From: a virus
Virus record (IMG/VR): IMGVR_UViG_3300009509_000107
Span: 1-23,039 of that record
Direction: 5' to 3' (one strand)
Length of the DNA: 23,039 bases
Shown here: positions 8,156 through 14,513 of the stretch, piece after piece
Layout of the letters: each line of letters starts with the position of its first letter
How positions within the stretch are numbered: the stretch's first letter is position 1
The notes under the pieces: generated by a model
What the model saw: only the letters and a program-made list of their open reading frames with translations
Database searches by the model: none
Told to the model about the DNA's origin: nothing
Position numbers and translations under genes: made by a program

Positions 8156-8323
8156 TTAGTTGTCCTTTACGACCGTGCCGTCAGGCAGTTCGTAGTAGTT
8201 GCCGGGGGCGGCCGGGATGTGGGTCTGAACCTTCGCCGGGCCTGACTGTTGAGCCGGCTTCTTGGCCGGTTTCTCGGCTGCTTCTTCAGGAGCCTTGGGG
8301 TGTACGGGTACTGCGTTAGCCAT
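8156..8323 (-). CDS. 55-aa Pro/Ala/Lys-rich protein between portal and scaffold
   Basis: The product starts MANAVPVHPKAPEEAAEKPA and ends with GNYYELPDGTVVKDN. The first 40 residues are rich in Pro, Ala and Lys and look disordered; the last 15 could form a small beta hairpin. No known family is recognised. The ATG at 8323 has a GAGGA nearby, and the stop is one base from the scaffold start, so it belongs to the structural operon. It may be a minor head protein or an assembly factor, as small genes at this place often are in T7-like phages. The fit between the two neighbours and the clean ribosome site support it as a real gene. Confidence 0.7.
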   Translation of the reverse strand: MANAVPVHPKAPEEAAEKPAKKPAQQSGPAKVQTHIPAAPGNYYELPDGTVVKDN

Positions 8324-8335
8324 GTGTCAATCCTC

Positions 8336-8356
8336 AAAGGGGACCCGAAGGTCCCC
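8336..8356 (-). terminator. Stable UUCG hairpin after the portal gene
   Basis: The minus strand reads GGGGACC-TTCG-GGTCCCC, a perfect 7-bp stem with the very stable UUCG loop, followed by only three T. It lies between the portal stop and the 55-aa gene. The short T run suggests a weak terminator, or an RNA element that protects or separates the messages for portal and scaffold. Confidence 0.65.
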
Positions 8357-8364
8357 GTGGTTGG

Positions 8365-9864
8365 TTACTGTTGGGGTTGGGCGGCAGCCTGAGCTTGCGC
8401 TTGGGCTTCCATCATCTGCTGACGGCGCTGCTGAACCTCGTCGTCCGAGCGGACCAGGCCCTCGGTCGGGATGTTCATCGCGGCGGCGCTGCGCTTCATG
8501 TACTCGTCGACCGACAGGTACTCTACGACAGCCTCAGGACCGAACGTGCCGGCAGAGTCAGCCACGAACATACGCAGGCGCTGGTGCTCTTGGTTGCGGC
8601 CAAGGGCCTCGAGTCCGGTGATGATCTCCGGCTTGACTTCCTTCGGCAGCGGCGGCAGCGTCTTGTTCTTGGTCAGCCGGCGGATGCTGGAGCGGACCAA
8701 TGGCAGCTGCAGTTCCTGCGCGAGCAGGCTGTAGATGCCGCCTTGAGCGTCCTCTAACTCTTGCGCCATGAACCGTATCTCCTCAGCGGTCACGCGCTCG
8801 GCGTTACGCTGGATCGACTGGTGCATCAGGAACGCAGACGACAGGTCGGCCTTCAGCTCCACAAGGTACTCGCGGGCCACTCGGAGGTCGCCGAACTTCT
8901 GTACCTGCAGCACGCTGATGTCCTGCTCCCGGCCGGTAGCGAAGCCACCATTCGGACAGTCCGCAAGGTCGTCAGCTTCGGTCGAGCCGTTGGGGTCCAC
9001 AAGGAACTTCACCAGCGATGCGATCGCCGAGCCCTCAGCGATGGACTGCTGCAGGGAGTCGACGGTGTTCAGGTCACCGTAGATTTCCTCGATCATCCCA
9101 CGCCCGTAGTCCTCGCCCTCGACGCTAGTCCAGCGCAGCGGGATGTAGGGACTGCCCTCAGCCGGGTAGCTGGTCATCGAGTCAGGGACGGGGACGCCCT
9201 CGACTTCCTGCCACACCTGCCACTTGTTGCCGACCAGCTGCACACCCGTGTAGATGTTGACAGAGGTGTCATCGGTGGCACCATTGCCGCTACCGGCGTC
9301 AACCAAGGCCTGCTGGAGGTCGGCACCAAGCGAGGCCCAAGTCGTTACATCGAGGGTGATGATCATGTAGAGGTGGCCGCCGGGGGTGCGCTTGCAGACG
9401 TACCGGGACAGCGGGTACATGCGAACGTTGCCGGTGTCCGGCTCCTCGTAGATCAGAGCGTTGCCGCCCACGATGAGGTGCTTGAATGCGTTGAACAGAC
9501 TCGAGCGCGTCTTGCTGTTCTCGATCTCACTCATCACCACACGCTCGTATGCAGCGAGGCCTTCCTCGACGTCACCCTTGGTGGCTTCGCCCAGCTGCTT
9601 CATGTCGGCTTCGCTGATCTTCAGGCGGAAGTACGAGGAGCCCGGAGCAAACAGCGACAGCAGCAGCTTGCTGGACAGGTTGTTGACACCCTTCGCACCC
9701 AGCGATTGCCACGGGGTCGAGAAGGATTGGGTCTTGTTATGACCGTCCTCAGGTATCAGGGAAGGTATGGTCAGCTTGGCACAGGTGCGGGCCCGGTCCA
9801 GATACGGACGCCGGTCAGCATCGGCTAGCTTCTCATACCTTGACTTTAGCGTTGCGCCGTTCAT
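8365..9864 (-). CDS. Portal (head-tail connector) protein, T7 gp8-like
   Basis: This is a 499-aa protein; T7 gp8 is 536 aa. Family features are the N-terminal YEKLADADRRPYLDRARTCA segment, then FSTPWQSLGAKGVNNLSSKL and LFAPGSSYFRLKI. Further on are an NALIYEEP segment, RWTSVEGEDYGRGMIEEIYG, and a C-terminal AERVTAEEIRFMAQELE region. The tail is Gln/Ala-rich and low in complexity. Twelve copies form the ring at the unique vertex through which DNA is packaged and ejected. The ATG at 9864 lies inside the end of the preceding 77-aa gene (32-base overlap), with a GGAG 10 bases before it. Confidence 0.96.
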   Translation of the reverse strand: MNGATLKSRYEKLADADRRPYLDRARTCAKLTIPSLIPEDGHNKTQSFSTPWQSLGAKGVNNLSSKLLLSLFAPGSSYFRLKISEADMKQLGEATKGDVEEGLAAYERVVMSEIENSKTRSSLFNAFKHLIVGGNALIYEEPDTGNVRMYPLSRYVCKRTPGGHLYMIITLDVTTWASLGADLQQALVDAGSGNGATDDTSVNIYTGVQLVGNKWQVWQEVEGVPVPDSMTSYPAEGSPYIPLRWTSVEGEDYGRGMIEEIYGDLNTVDSLQQSIAEGSAIASLVKFLVDPNGSTEADDLADCPNGGFATGREQDISVLQVQKFGDLRVAREYLVELKADLSSAFLMHQSIQRNAERVTAEEIRFMAQELEDAQGGIYSLLAQELQLPLVRSSIRRLTKNKTLPPLPKEVKPEIITGLEALGRNQEHQRLRMFVADSAGTFGPEAVVEYLSVDEYMKRSAAAMNIPTEGLVRSDDEVQQRRQQMMEAQAQAQAAAQPQQ

Positions 9865-10066
9865 TTATCTCGCGCTCCTTTTTCAGTAGCAAGGTTTCAA
9901 TCAGGTCGCGTTTGCCGGACTCGAACATGATGTACGACTGTGAGTGTACGTCAGGCTGAGCAAGCATTCGCGGGAATAGCTCGGCGAGGATGTCGATCAG
10001 CTCATAGCTGGTCAACTCATCGAGCTGGTAGTCGCGCAGTCCGCGCGGGGTGTAGGGTCCAGACAT
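9833..10066 (-). CDS. 77-aa hypothetical protein before the portal
   Basis: No family is recognised. It is a hydrophilic, mostly helical protein. The first half is acidic (DYQLDELTSYELIDILAELF) and the end is strongly basic (LLLKKEREINERRNAKVKV). GGAGG lies just before the ATG at 10066, directly after the reductase stop. Its last 32 bases overlap the portal start. The position fits the small gene found before the portal in many T7-like phages (T7 gp7.3 is a minor tail protein there), but I see no sequence similarity that would prove this. Confidence 0.75.
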   Translation of the reverse strand: MSGPYTPRGLRDYQLDELTSYELIDILAELFPRMLAQPDVHSQSYIMFESGKRDLIETLLLKKEREINERRNAKVKV

Positions 10067-10074
10067 AGTGCCTC

Positions 10075-11787
10075 CTATTCACAGGACTTAATGCCGGTCT
10101 CAGGATCAATGTAGCAGGCCTGTGGCTTGTCCTCGGCCTTCACCTCATTGAGGATGCCGAAGCGTTTGCCACCGGGGTTGAACGTAGTGCAGCCTTTGCA
10201 GCCGGTCTCCCATGCGCGCATGTAGATTTCCTTGAACTCCTTCCAAGGAGTGTTGGGGTCCACGTTGATGGTCTTGCTGCAGGAACTGTCGACGTAATGC
10301 TGGGCCACTGCCAGCACGCTCAGGTGTTCCATTGCGGTACACTCGGTCGCCGTCTTGCCCCTGATGCCGTGCTCCCGGTAAGCCCAATCCTCTACACGCT
10401 CGACCTTGGGACCATCGAAGGTCTGGATGGTGCGATCGTAGTAGTGGCTGAACACCGGCTCAATGCCTGAGCTGATGTTGTCAGCGGACAGACTGATGGT
10501 GCCGGTTGGTGCTACAGACAGGAGGTGAGAGTTGCGGATGCCATGCTTGGCGATTGCGTCCTGCACCGTATCAGGCAGCGTGAGTACGAACTTGCTGTTC
10601 AGGTAGTTCACATCGTACATCGGGAAGGCGCCCTTCTCTTCGGCCAGCATTGCGCTCGCCAAGTAGCACTCATCACGTATGATAGACATCACCCTTGCGG
10701 TGAACTCGAGGAACTCCTCGGAACCATAGGTGTACCCTAGGACTTCGCCAGCGTTGGCCAGGCCAGTTATACCAAGGCCCATGCGCCGCTTCATCTTCGA
10801 CTCCTTGGCCTGCTCCTTCAGCGGGAAGAAGGTGTTGTCATGGATGTTGTCCATGGCTCGCACCACCACCGGGATGTCGGCTCGCAACTGTTCCTCGTTG
10901 AACGCCCAATCCCCTCCGACAAAGCTGGGGATGAGGTACTTGGTCAGGTTGAAGCTGCCCAGCAGACACGCCCCATACGGGGGCAGCGGCTGTTCCCCGC
11001 AGGGATTGGTAGCCGCGATCGTCTCGCAGTAGTACAGGTTGTTCATCTGGTTGATGCGGTCGATGAACAGAACGCCGGGCTCTGCCCACTCCCAAGTGCT
11101 GCGCATGATCTCTTCCCACAGGGCGCGGGCGTCGACCTTCTTGTACGTTCTGCCACCGAAGCGCAGAGCGAACTCGTCGCCGTTCTGAACAGCACGCATG
11201 AACTCGTCGGTCACACCAACGCTGATGTTGAAGGCGCGGAACCGGCTGTCGTTCTGCTTGGAGCGGATGAACTCTTCGATGTCGGGATGGTCAACGCGCA
11301 TGACTGCCATCTGCGCCCCGCGACGGTGGCCGGCGCTGCTGATGGTGTCACACACTGCGTTGAAGATTCCCATGAAGGACACCGGGCCCGAAGACTTGGA
11401 GTCTAGGCTGACGATGGTGTCCCCGCGAGGGCGCAGCGTACTGAAGTCATAGCCGATGCCACCACCTAGGCGCATGGTCTCGGCTGCCTCAGTGGCACGC
11501 TGCATGATGCTGGACATGGAGTCCTCGATAGTGCCGGACACAAAGCAGTTGAAGGCTGTCACCTTACGGGTCGAGCCGATAGCTGCCTGCGTGCGGCCAC
11601 CACCGAGGAAGCGCATGTTGAGCAGGATGTTGTACAGCTTCCTGAAGTGGTTGGGATCGTCCGCCAGCGCATTCGCAAAGCGCGCGCATGACTCGCTGAA
11701 GGACTCACCCTTACTCCGGTACTTCATCGCATGTATCTCTTGCGAGATCGGAAGCGACGGACCATAGGTCTCATCACCCTTGCTCAT
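10075..11787 (-). CDS. nrdJ: Adenosylcobalamin-dependent (class II) ribonucleotide reductase
   Basis: This is a 570-aa protein that reduces ribonucleotides to deoxyribonucleotides for phage DNA synthesis. The glycyl-barrel signature NPCGEQPL carries N261, the radical cysteine C263 and E265. C81 (in AFNCFV) and C274 (in GACLLGS) are the expected redox pair. Other marks are GGGIGYDFSTLRPRGD (108-123), HRRGAQMAVMRVDHPDIEEF (154-173), and PTGTISLSADNISSGIEPVF (427-446), typical of the NrdJ branch. The C-terminus has C530/C533 and ends in C558 and C569 (YIDPETGIKSCE), likely the shuttle cysteines. No partner small-subunit gene lies nearby, in line with the B12-dependent class. A ribosome site (AAGGAG) overlaps the stop of the upstream gene. 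Confidence 0.9.
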   Translation of the reverse strand: MSKGDETYGPSLPISQEIHAMKYRSKGESFSESCARFANALADDPNHFRKLYNILLNMRFLGGGRTQAAIGSTRKVTAFNCFVSGTIEDSMSSIMQRATEAAETMRLGGGIGYDFSTLRPRGDTIVSLDSKSSGPVSFMGIFNAVCDTISSAGHRRGAQMAVMRVDHPDIEEFIRSKQNDSRFRAFNISVGVTDEFMRAVQNGDEFALRFGGRTYKKVDARALWEEIMRSTWEWAEPGVLFIDRINQMNNLYYCETIAATNPCGEQPLPPYGACLLGSFNLTKYLIPSFVGGDWAFNEEQLRADIPVVVRAMDNIHDNTFFPLKEQAKESKMKRRMGLGITGLANAGEVLGYTYGSEEFLEFTARVMSIIRDECYLASAMLAEEKGAFPMYDVNYLNSKFVLTLPDTVQDAIAKHGIRNSHLLSVAPTGTISLSADNISSGIEPVFSHYYDRTIQTFDGPKVERVEDWAYREHGIRGKTATECTAMEHLSVLAVAQHYVDSSCSKTINVDPNTPWKEFKEIYMRAWETGCKGCTTFNPGGKRFGILNEVKAEDKPQACYIDPETGIKSCE

Positions 11788-11789
11788 TG

Positions 11790-12167
11790 TTATCTCCTTG
11801 GACAGTTAAGGTTCATGCAGGTTGCACAGTCGTTGCACTCATCCTCATTCAGTGAGTACGCATGCTCCGACTCTGAGATTAGGACACCGAAGGTCTCAGG
11901 CTTCTTGTACTGCTCCGGCTCGTCCCACTGCTTCAGGTCCAACTCCCTTACTAAGTAGTCGGTCAGCATCTTGGCGTAGGTCTCAGCCTTCGCAATGTCC
12001 TGCTCCAGCTTGTCCTTCTTGCCAGCCCGCAGCCGGTACTTCAGGACGTTGCCCTTGCAGTAACCCCGGAACTCCTCCGGGGTCAGCGTGGCGCGGATGA
12101 CGTCGATGGCTTCTGTTCCATCTGCGAACAGCATGTAGTGGTTGGGCTTGCTGACGGGATCGCTCAT
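11790..12167 (-). CDS. DUF3310 / T7 gp1.7-like nucleotide kinase family protein with Cys-rich tail
   Basis: This is a 125-aa protein. It starts MSDPVSKPNHYMLFADGTEA, followed by IDVIRATLTPEEFRGYCKGNVLKYRLRAGKKDKLEQDIAKA. These are the DUF3310 marks: a DPV.HY motif, an ECID-like IDVIR, GN..KY..RAGKKD, and a Lys/Ala helix. T7 gp1.7 is a nucleotide kinase acting on dGMP and dTMP. After a spacer, the end holds four cysteines (C-x2-C-x2-C-x4-CP). The ATG at 12167 overlaps the stop of the preceding gene by four bases (ATGA); an upstream in-frame start would lie deeper in that gene and is less likely. The gene sits directly before the ribonucleotide reductase, pointing to a nucleotide supply unit. 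Confidence 0.8.
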   Translation of the reverse strand: MSDPVSKPNHYMLFADGTEAIDVIRATLTPEEFRGYCKGNVLKYRLRAGKKDKLEQDIAKAETYAKMLTDYLVRELDLKQWDEPEQYKKPETFGVLISESEHAYSLNEDECNDCATCMNLNCPRR

Positions 12168-12406
12168 TTCCACACCACTGCAAGCAGCAGCCACGGCAGT
12201 AAGATAGCCATGATGTGCCCTCCTAGGTAAGCCGAGGCTCTGATGAACTCAACGAACACGTTGACGTATGCGTGACTGAAATCGTCGCGCGCCATGGCAC
12301 CGGACTTCTTGCTGAGCAGGTGCGTCAGGGAGTACCAGAAGCGCCCCACGTCCCACGTCCACCAGTCACGGTAATCTTCACTTACTTTACGGACTCGAAA
12401 TCCCAC
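12164..12406 (-). CDS. 80-aa small membrane protein
   Basis: No family is recognised. The product has a basic, Trp-rich N-terminal half (DYRDWWTWDVGRFWYSL) and a hydrophobic C-terminal segment (about residues 55-79: LGGHIMAILLPWLLLAVVW), likely one membrane helix. The best start is GTG at 12406, with AGAGGG 8 bases upstream, inside the end of the exonuclease gene (25-base overlap). The stop overlaps the next gene by ATGA. The tight overlaps on both sides support it as a real gene; the exact start is less sure because ATG codons further in are possible. Confidence 0.65.
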   Translation of the reverse strand: MGFRVRKVSEDYRDWWTWDVGRFWYSLTHLLSKKSGAMARDDFSHAYVNVFVEFIRASAYLGGHIMAILLPWLLLAVVWK

Positions 12407-13206
12407 GGTATTACCCTCTTGTGTTTGTAGTCATAATCCTCATGGCGGCAGATGCGCGCCACGCGGGCCTGTGCTAATGCGTCTTCTTCGGTGAAGCCTT
12501 TGGTCTCGTACAGTGCCACGACCATCGGCCAGAACTGTTTCACGGTCATGCCCTCGCAGTCCTTCATCTCGCCGAGGGTTCTGATGGCGGCCACCTTGCC
12601 GGCGCCGGGACACCCCTTGTACCCATCGGTCGCGTCCCCAATGATGGTCTGATACATCCAGTACCAGTCGGCCATGGACTCGGTGATGCGTTCCAGTTTC
12701 GCCTCGCCCTTCATCGGCAGGTGGTATAGCAGATTGTCTGAGCCACGCTGCTTACGCGAAGGGATGGTGCGAAGGTCCTTGTCGATCGTCACGATGATCT
12801 TCCGACCCTTGATGTAGTTCGGGTTGGTCGCGAGTATCCCGAGGATGTCATCACCTTCAAGTCGCGGCCTACGGTAGGCCTCGAAGTGTTCTGCCAGAAC
12901 TACCTCAAGCATGTCGTGCAGGATGGGGCGAGACTTGCGCTCACCCCTGCACTCCTTGTAGCTGGGCAGAACGTCCAACCTCCAGTTAGCTCGTCGGTTC
13001 AGGTCGGTGAAGCAGAGCACCACGTTGTCGGCGTCCAGCTTCCCCTTCAGATCGTCGATGTACTCGAGCATCCCGGCTATTGCAACTTGCTCGGGAGGGG
13101 GGATCACAATCGGGTCATCCCCCTCATCCCAGACTATCTCCGACTGTCCGCGCGCGGCGAACTGGTATGCCGGCACATCAGCGTCCAGTAGGATTGTCGT
13201 CTTCAT
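12382..13206 (-). CDS. 5'-3' exonuclease, FEN/PIN family (T7 gp6 role)
   Basis: This is a 274-aa protein; T7 gp6 is 300 aa. It has the metal-binding set of the flap endonuclease family: LLDADVPAYQ (D8, D10), the helical-arch region with YKECRGERKSRP, RLEGDDILGIL (E, D, D), VTIDKDLRTIPS (D, D) and GDATDGYKGCPGAGKVAA. The last is the GD..D start of the helix-three-turn-helix that binds DNA. In T7, gp6 removes RNA primers and degrades host DNA to nucleotides. The ATG overlaps the previous stop by four bases, showing coupling. It sits after the polymerase, as in T7, but with four or five small genes in between. Confidence 0.93.
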   Translation of the reverse strand: MKTTILLDADVPAYQFAARGQSEIVWDEGDDPIVIPPPEQVAIAGMLEYIDDLKGKLDADNVVLCFTDLNRRANWRLDVLPSYKECRGERKSRPILHDMLEVVLAEHFEAYRRPRLEGDDILGILATNPNYIKGRKIIVTIDKDLRTIPSRKQRGSDNLLYHLPMKGEAKLERITESMADWYWMYQTIIGDATDGYKGCPGAGKVAAIRTLGEMKDCEGMTVKQFWPMVVALYETKGFTEEDALAQARVARICRHEDYDYKHKRVIPWDFESVK

Positions 13207-13517
13207 GTCTGTCCCCTTCTGAGTTTGTCGATGAGGTCGGTGAGCCGGTCCATCACTGGTATGACAGACGGGTCGCGAACACTGAATAGCTGCTTGCGGA
13301 GTCCGCTCAGCTCCTCAATGACATCCCCGAAGATTGTCCGCTGGATTCCCTCGGACAACAGCCGACGCGAGCGGATGGTTACCTCGCGTTCGCTTTGGCT
13401 CAGCAGCGCGTCAGAGATAGACATCTGTGAGTGGAAGGTGAGTACTGCCTTGACCATCTTCTGCTGGTGGACATAGTCATCCCACGTATGGAACTGAATG
13501 TCGTTGAGGAATTTCAT
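13203..13517 (-). CDS. 104-aa hypothetical protein
   Basis: No family is recognised. It is a soluble, helical protein with alternating charge, rich in Leu, Arg, Ser and Asp. The N-terminus is MKFLNDIQFHTWDDYVHQQK; the middle has SQSEREVTIRSRRLLSEGIQ, and the end is a likely coiled or amphipathic helix (VMDRLTDLIDKLRRGQT). There are no cysteines and no membrane segment. It overlaps both neighbours by four bases (ATGA at start and end), so it is translated with the membrane protein before it and the exonuclease after it. This arrangement makes the gene itself quite certain although its job is unknown. Confidence 0.8.
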   Translation of the reverse strand: MKFLNDIQFHTWDDYVHQQKMVKAVLTFHSQMSISDALLSQSEREVTIRSRRLLSEGIQRTIFGDVIEELSGLRKQLFSVRDPSVIPVMDRLTDLIDKLRRGQT

Positions 13518-13924
13518 TTACTGCCTCCGTATCCAAAGTAAAGCCCGGCCACCGAAGCAGCGAGGTGTGTATCAAGTGGAGTTATCGGAACCCCGGCCAC
13601 CGTGTAGTACACCGTACCGGCGGATGAGGAGAATAAGCCCCACAAATAGGACACTCCCGGCTCCGACGTAAAGACTACTACGGGCGCGCCACCCAAGGCC
13701 GCGAGCTTCGGCAATACTACAACCGCAAAGATCACCGTGAGTGCTATCGTCCGGCGTGTGAACTGAAACTGCTGAGTCCCGCTGTTGCTGCGAGCAATCG
13801 CATCCTTGTTCAGAGACTCCATCATTGTCTGCTGGGCTTTGGCCTTGGCGTCCATTGCCTTGCCAATCATTCCAACTACCGTGGACACGCCCATGGTCAG
13901 CATTTCTAGTGGTATAGGGATCAT
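13514..13924 (-). CDS. 136-aa membrane protein, holin candidate
   Basis: The chosen start is the ATG at 13924 (MIPIPLEMLTMGVSTVVGMI). A longer version from a TTG at 13960 is possible but has a less natural N-terminus. The protein has an amphipathic N-terminal region, a Lys/Ala/Gln-rich helix (KAMDAKAKAQQTMMESLNKD) and an RR-flanked membrane helix (TIALTVIFAVVVLPKLAALG). A second hydrophobic part contains VSYLWGLFSSS, and a C-terminal stretch (LAASVAGLYFGYG) may form a third helix. The pattern of a charged N-terminal helix followed by two or three membrane segments resembles small three-helix phage holins, so a lysis role is possible but not shown. Another ORF in a different frame (13572-13991) covers most of it. 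No clear ribosome site precedes the ATG. Confidence 0.65.
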   Translation of the reverse strand: MIPIPLEMLTMGVSTVVGMIGKAMDAKAKAQQTMMESLNKDAIARSNSGTQQFQFTRRTIALTVIFAVVVLPKLAALGGAPVVVFTSEPGVSYLWGLFSSSAGTVYYTVAGVPITPLDTHLAASVAGLYFGYGGSK

Positions 13925-13991
13925 TGGTAGGTACCGAGGTACAGCCAGTGGCCGCCACAAGGGCGACCACCAGCAGCAGCTTTAGTGACAT
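13572..13991 (-). CDS. Overlapping ORF with lipoprotein signal peptide
   Basis: This 139-codon frame begins with a textbook-like export signal: MSLKLLLVVALVAATGCTSV, with Lys, a hydrophobic core and a lipobox-like ATGC at residues 14-17 (Cys17 would be lipidated). Its ATG lies 10 bases before the end of the previous gene. It fills the 57-base gap between the previous stop and the ATG of the membrane protein, and the gap is unusual in this packed region. The remainder overlaps the membrane protein gene in another frame. It is low in complexity and looks like a shadow apart from a C-terminal hydrophobic segment (LYVGAGSVLFVGLILLIRRY). It may be a true overlapping lipoprotein gene, or only the first part may matter. 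Confidence 0.4.
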   Translation of the reverse strand: MSLKLLLVVALVAATGCTSVPTNDPYTTRNADHGRVHGSWNDWQGNGRQGQSPADNDGVSEQGCDCSQQQRDSAVSVHTPDDSTHGDLCGCSIAEARGLGWRARSSLYVGAGSVLFVGLILLIRRYGVLHGGRGSDNST

Positions 13992-14242
13992 ACCGGCTTG
14001 TCGTCTTCGCCGAAGGATACCTCTGCGGAATCCAACGTGCCGTCACGATGCGCACGGTACAGGGATGCGATGAATGTTACCAGTGCCCGGCGAGATGCGG
14101 TGTTCAGCAGCTGCATCACCATCTTCAGTACGACTGCGATGGAGTAGGACATTGAGGTCTGGTCTGGGTCTTCACCCTCGACCAGCTCGCTGAATACCGG
14201 ACGACCGCCTTCATCGTCTTCAAGAATCATGGTTACTTTCAT
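13982..14242 (-). CDS. 86-aa hypothetical protein
   Basis: No family is recognised. The protein starts MKVTMILEDDEGGRPVFSEL, has an acidic loop (VEGEDPDQTS), a central helix with some hydrophobic character (YSIAVVLKMVMQLLNTAS) and a helix with basic residues (RRALVTFIASLYRAHRDG), and ends in an acidic tail. It shares a general plan with the 86-aa protein encoded just upstream: a short beta start, an acidic or polar loop, then a helix rich in Leu and Ala. The two may be related by duplication, but the identity is low by eye. The ATG overlaps the upstream stop by four bases. Confidence 0.75.
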   Translation of the reverse strand: MKVTMILEDDEGGRPVFSELVEGEDPDQTSMSYSIAVVLKMVMQLLNTASRRALVTFIASLYRAHRDGTLDSAEVSFGEDDKPVCH

Positions 14243-14499
14243 GTGATGTCCTCCTCGATAGGGTTGTCGCGTTCTTTCAATTGCTCCGCTAACGTCCGAA
14301 ACGCAGCGATCGACGTTGCGAATGGGTTCCCAATCTCTGGGTGATACAGCAGCTCAGTCGCAATCTTGAGCGTCTGCAGTAGCGCCACCGCAGTAGACTC
14401 GGGAGTGTCGGTTGTGCCGTTCTCCTTGCTGCCTGAGCTTACCTTAACTCCCGGCCCGTTGTCGTTCACAACGTCTTCAATGTTGATCTGTGCTTTCAT
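14239..14499 (-). CDS. 86-aa hypothetical protein after DNA polymerase
   Basis: No family is recognised. The start at 14499 (MKAQINIEDVVNDNGPGVKV) is preferred over an ATG 24 bases upstream because AGAGG lies 6 bases before it. The middle is a polar, Ser/Thr-rich loop (SSGSKENGTTDTPES), followed by an amphipathic helix (TAVALLQTLKIATELL) and a helical, charged C-terminus. It starts 14 bases after the DNA polymerase stop and ends in an ATGA overlap with the next gene. It belongs to the replication operon and may be an accessory factor. Confidence 0.75.
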   Translation of the reverse strand: MKAQINIEDVVNDNGPGVKVSSGSKENGTTDTPESTAVALLQTLKIATELLYHPEIGNPFATSIAAFRTLAEQLKERDNPIEEDIT

Positions 14500-14513
14500 C
14501 TCTACCTCTTGTG

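Noticed and set aside
8761-9828. 355-codon open frame on the plus strand
   Set aside because: It is the antisense of the portal gene; no ribosome site or domain supports it.
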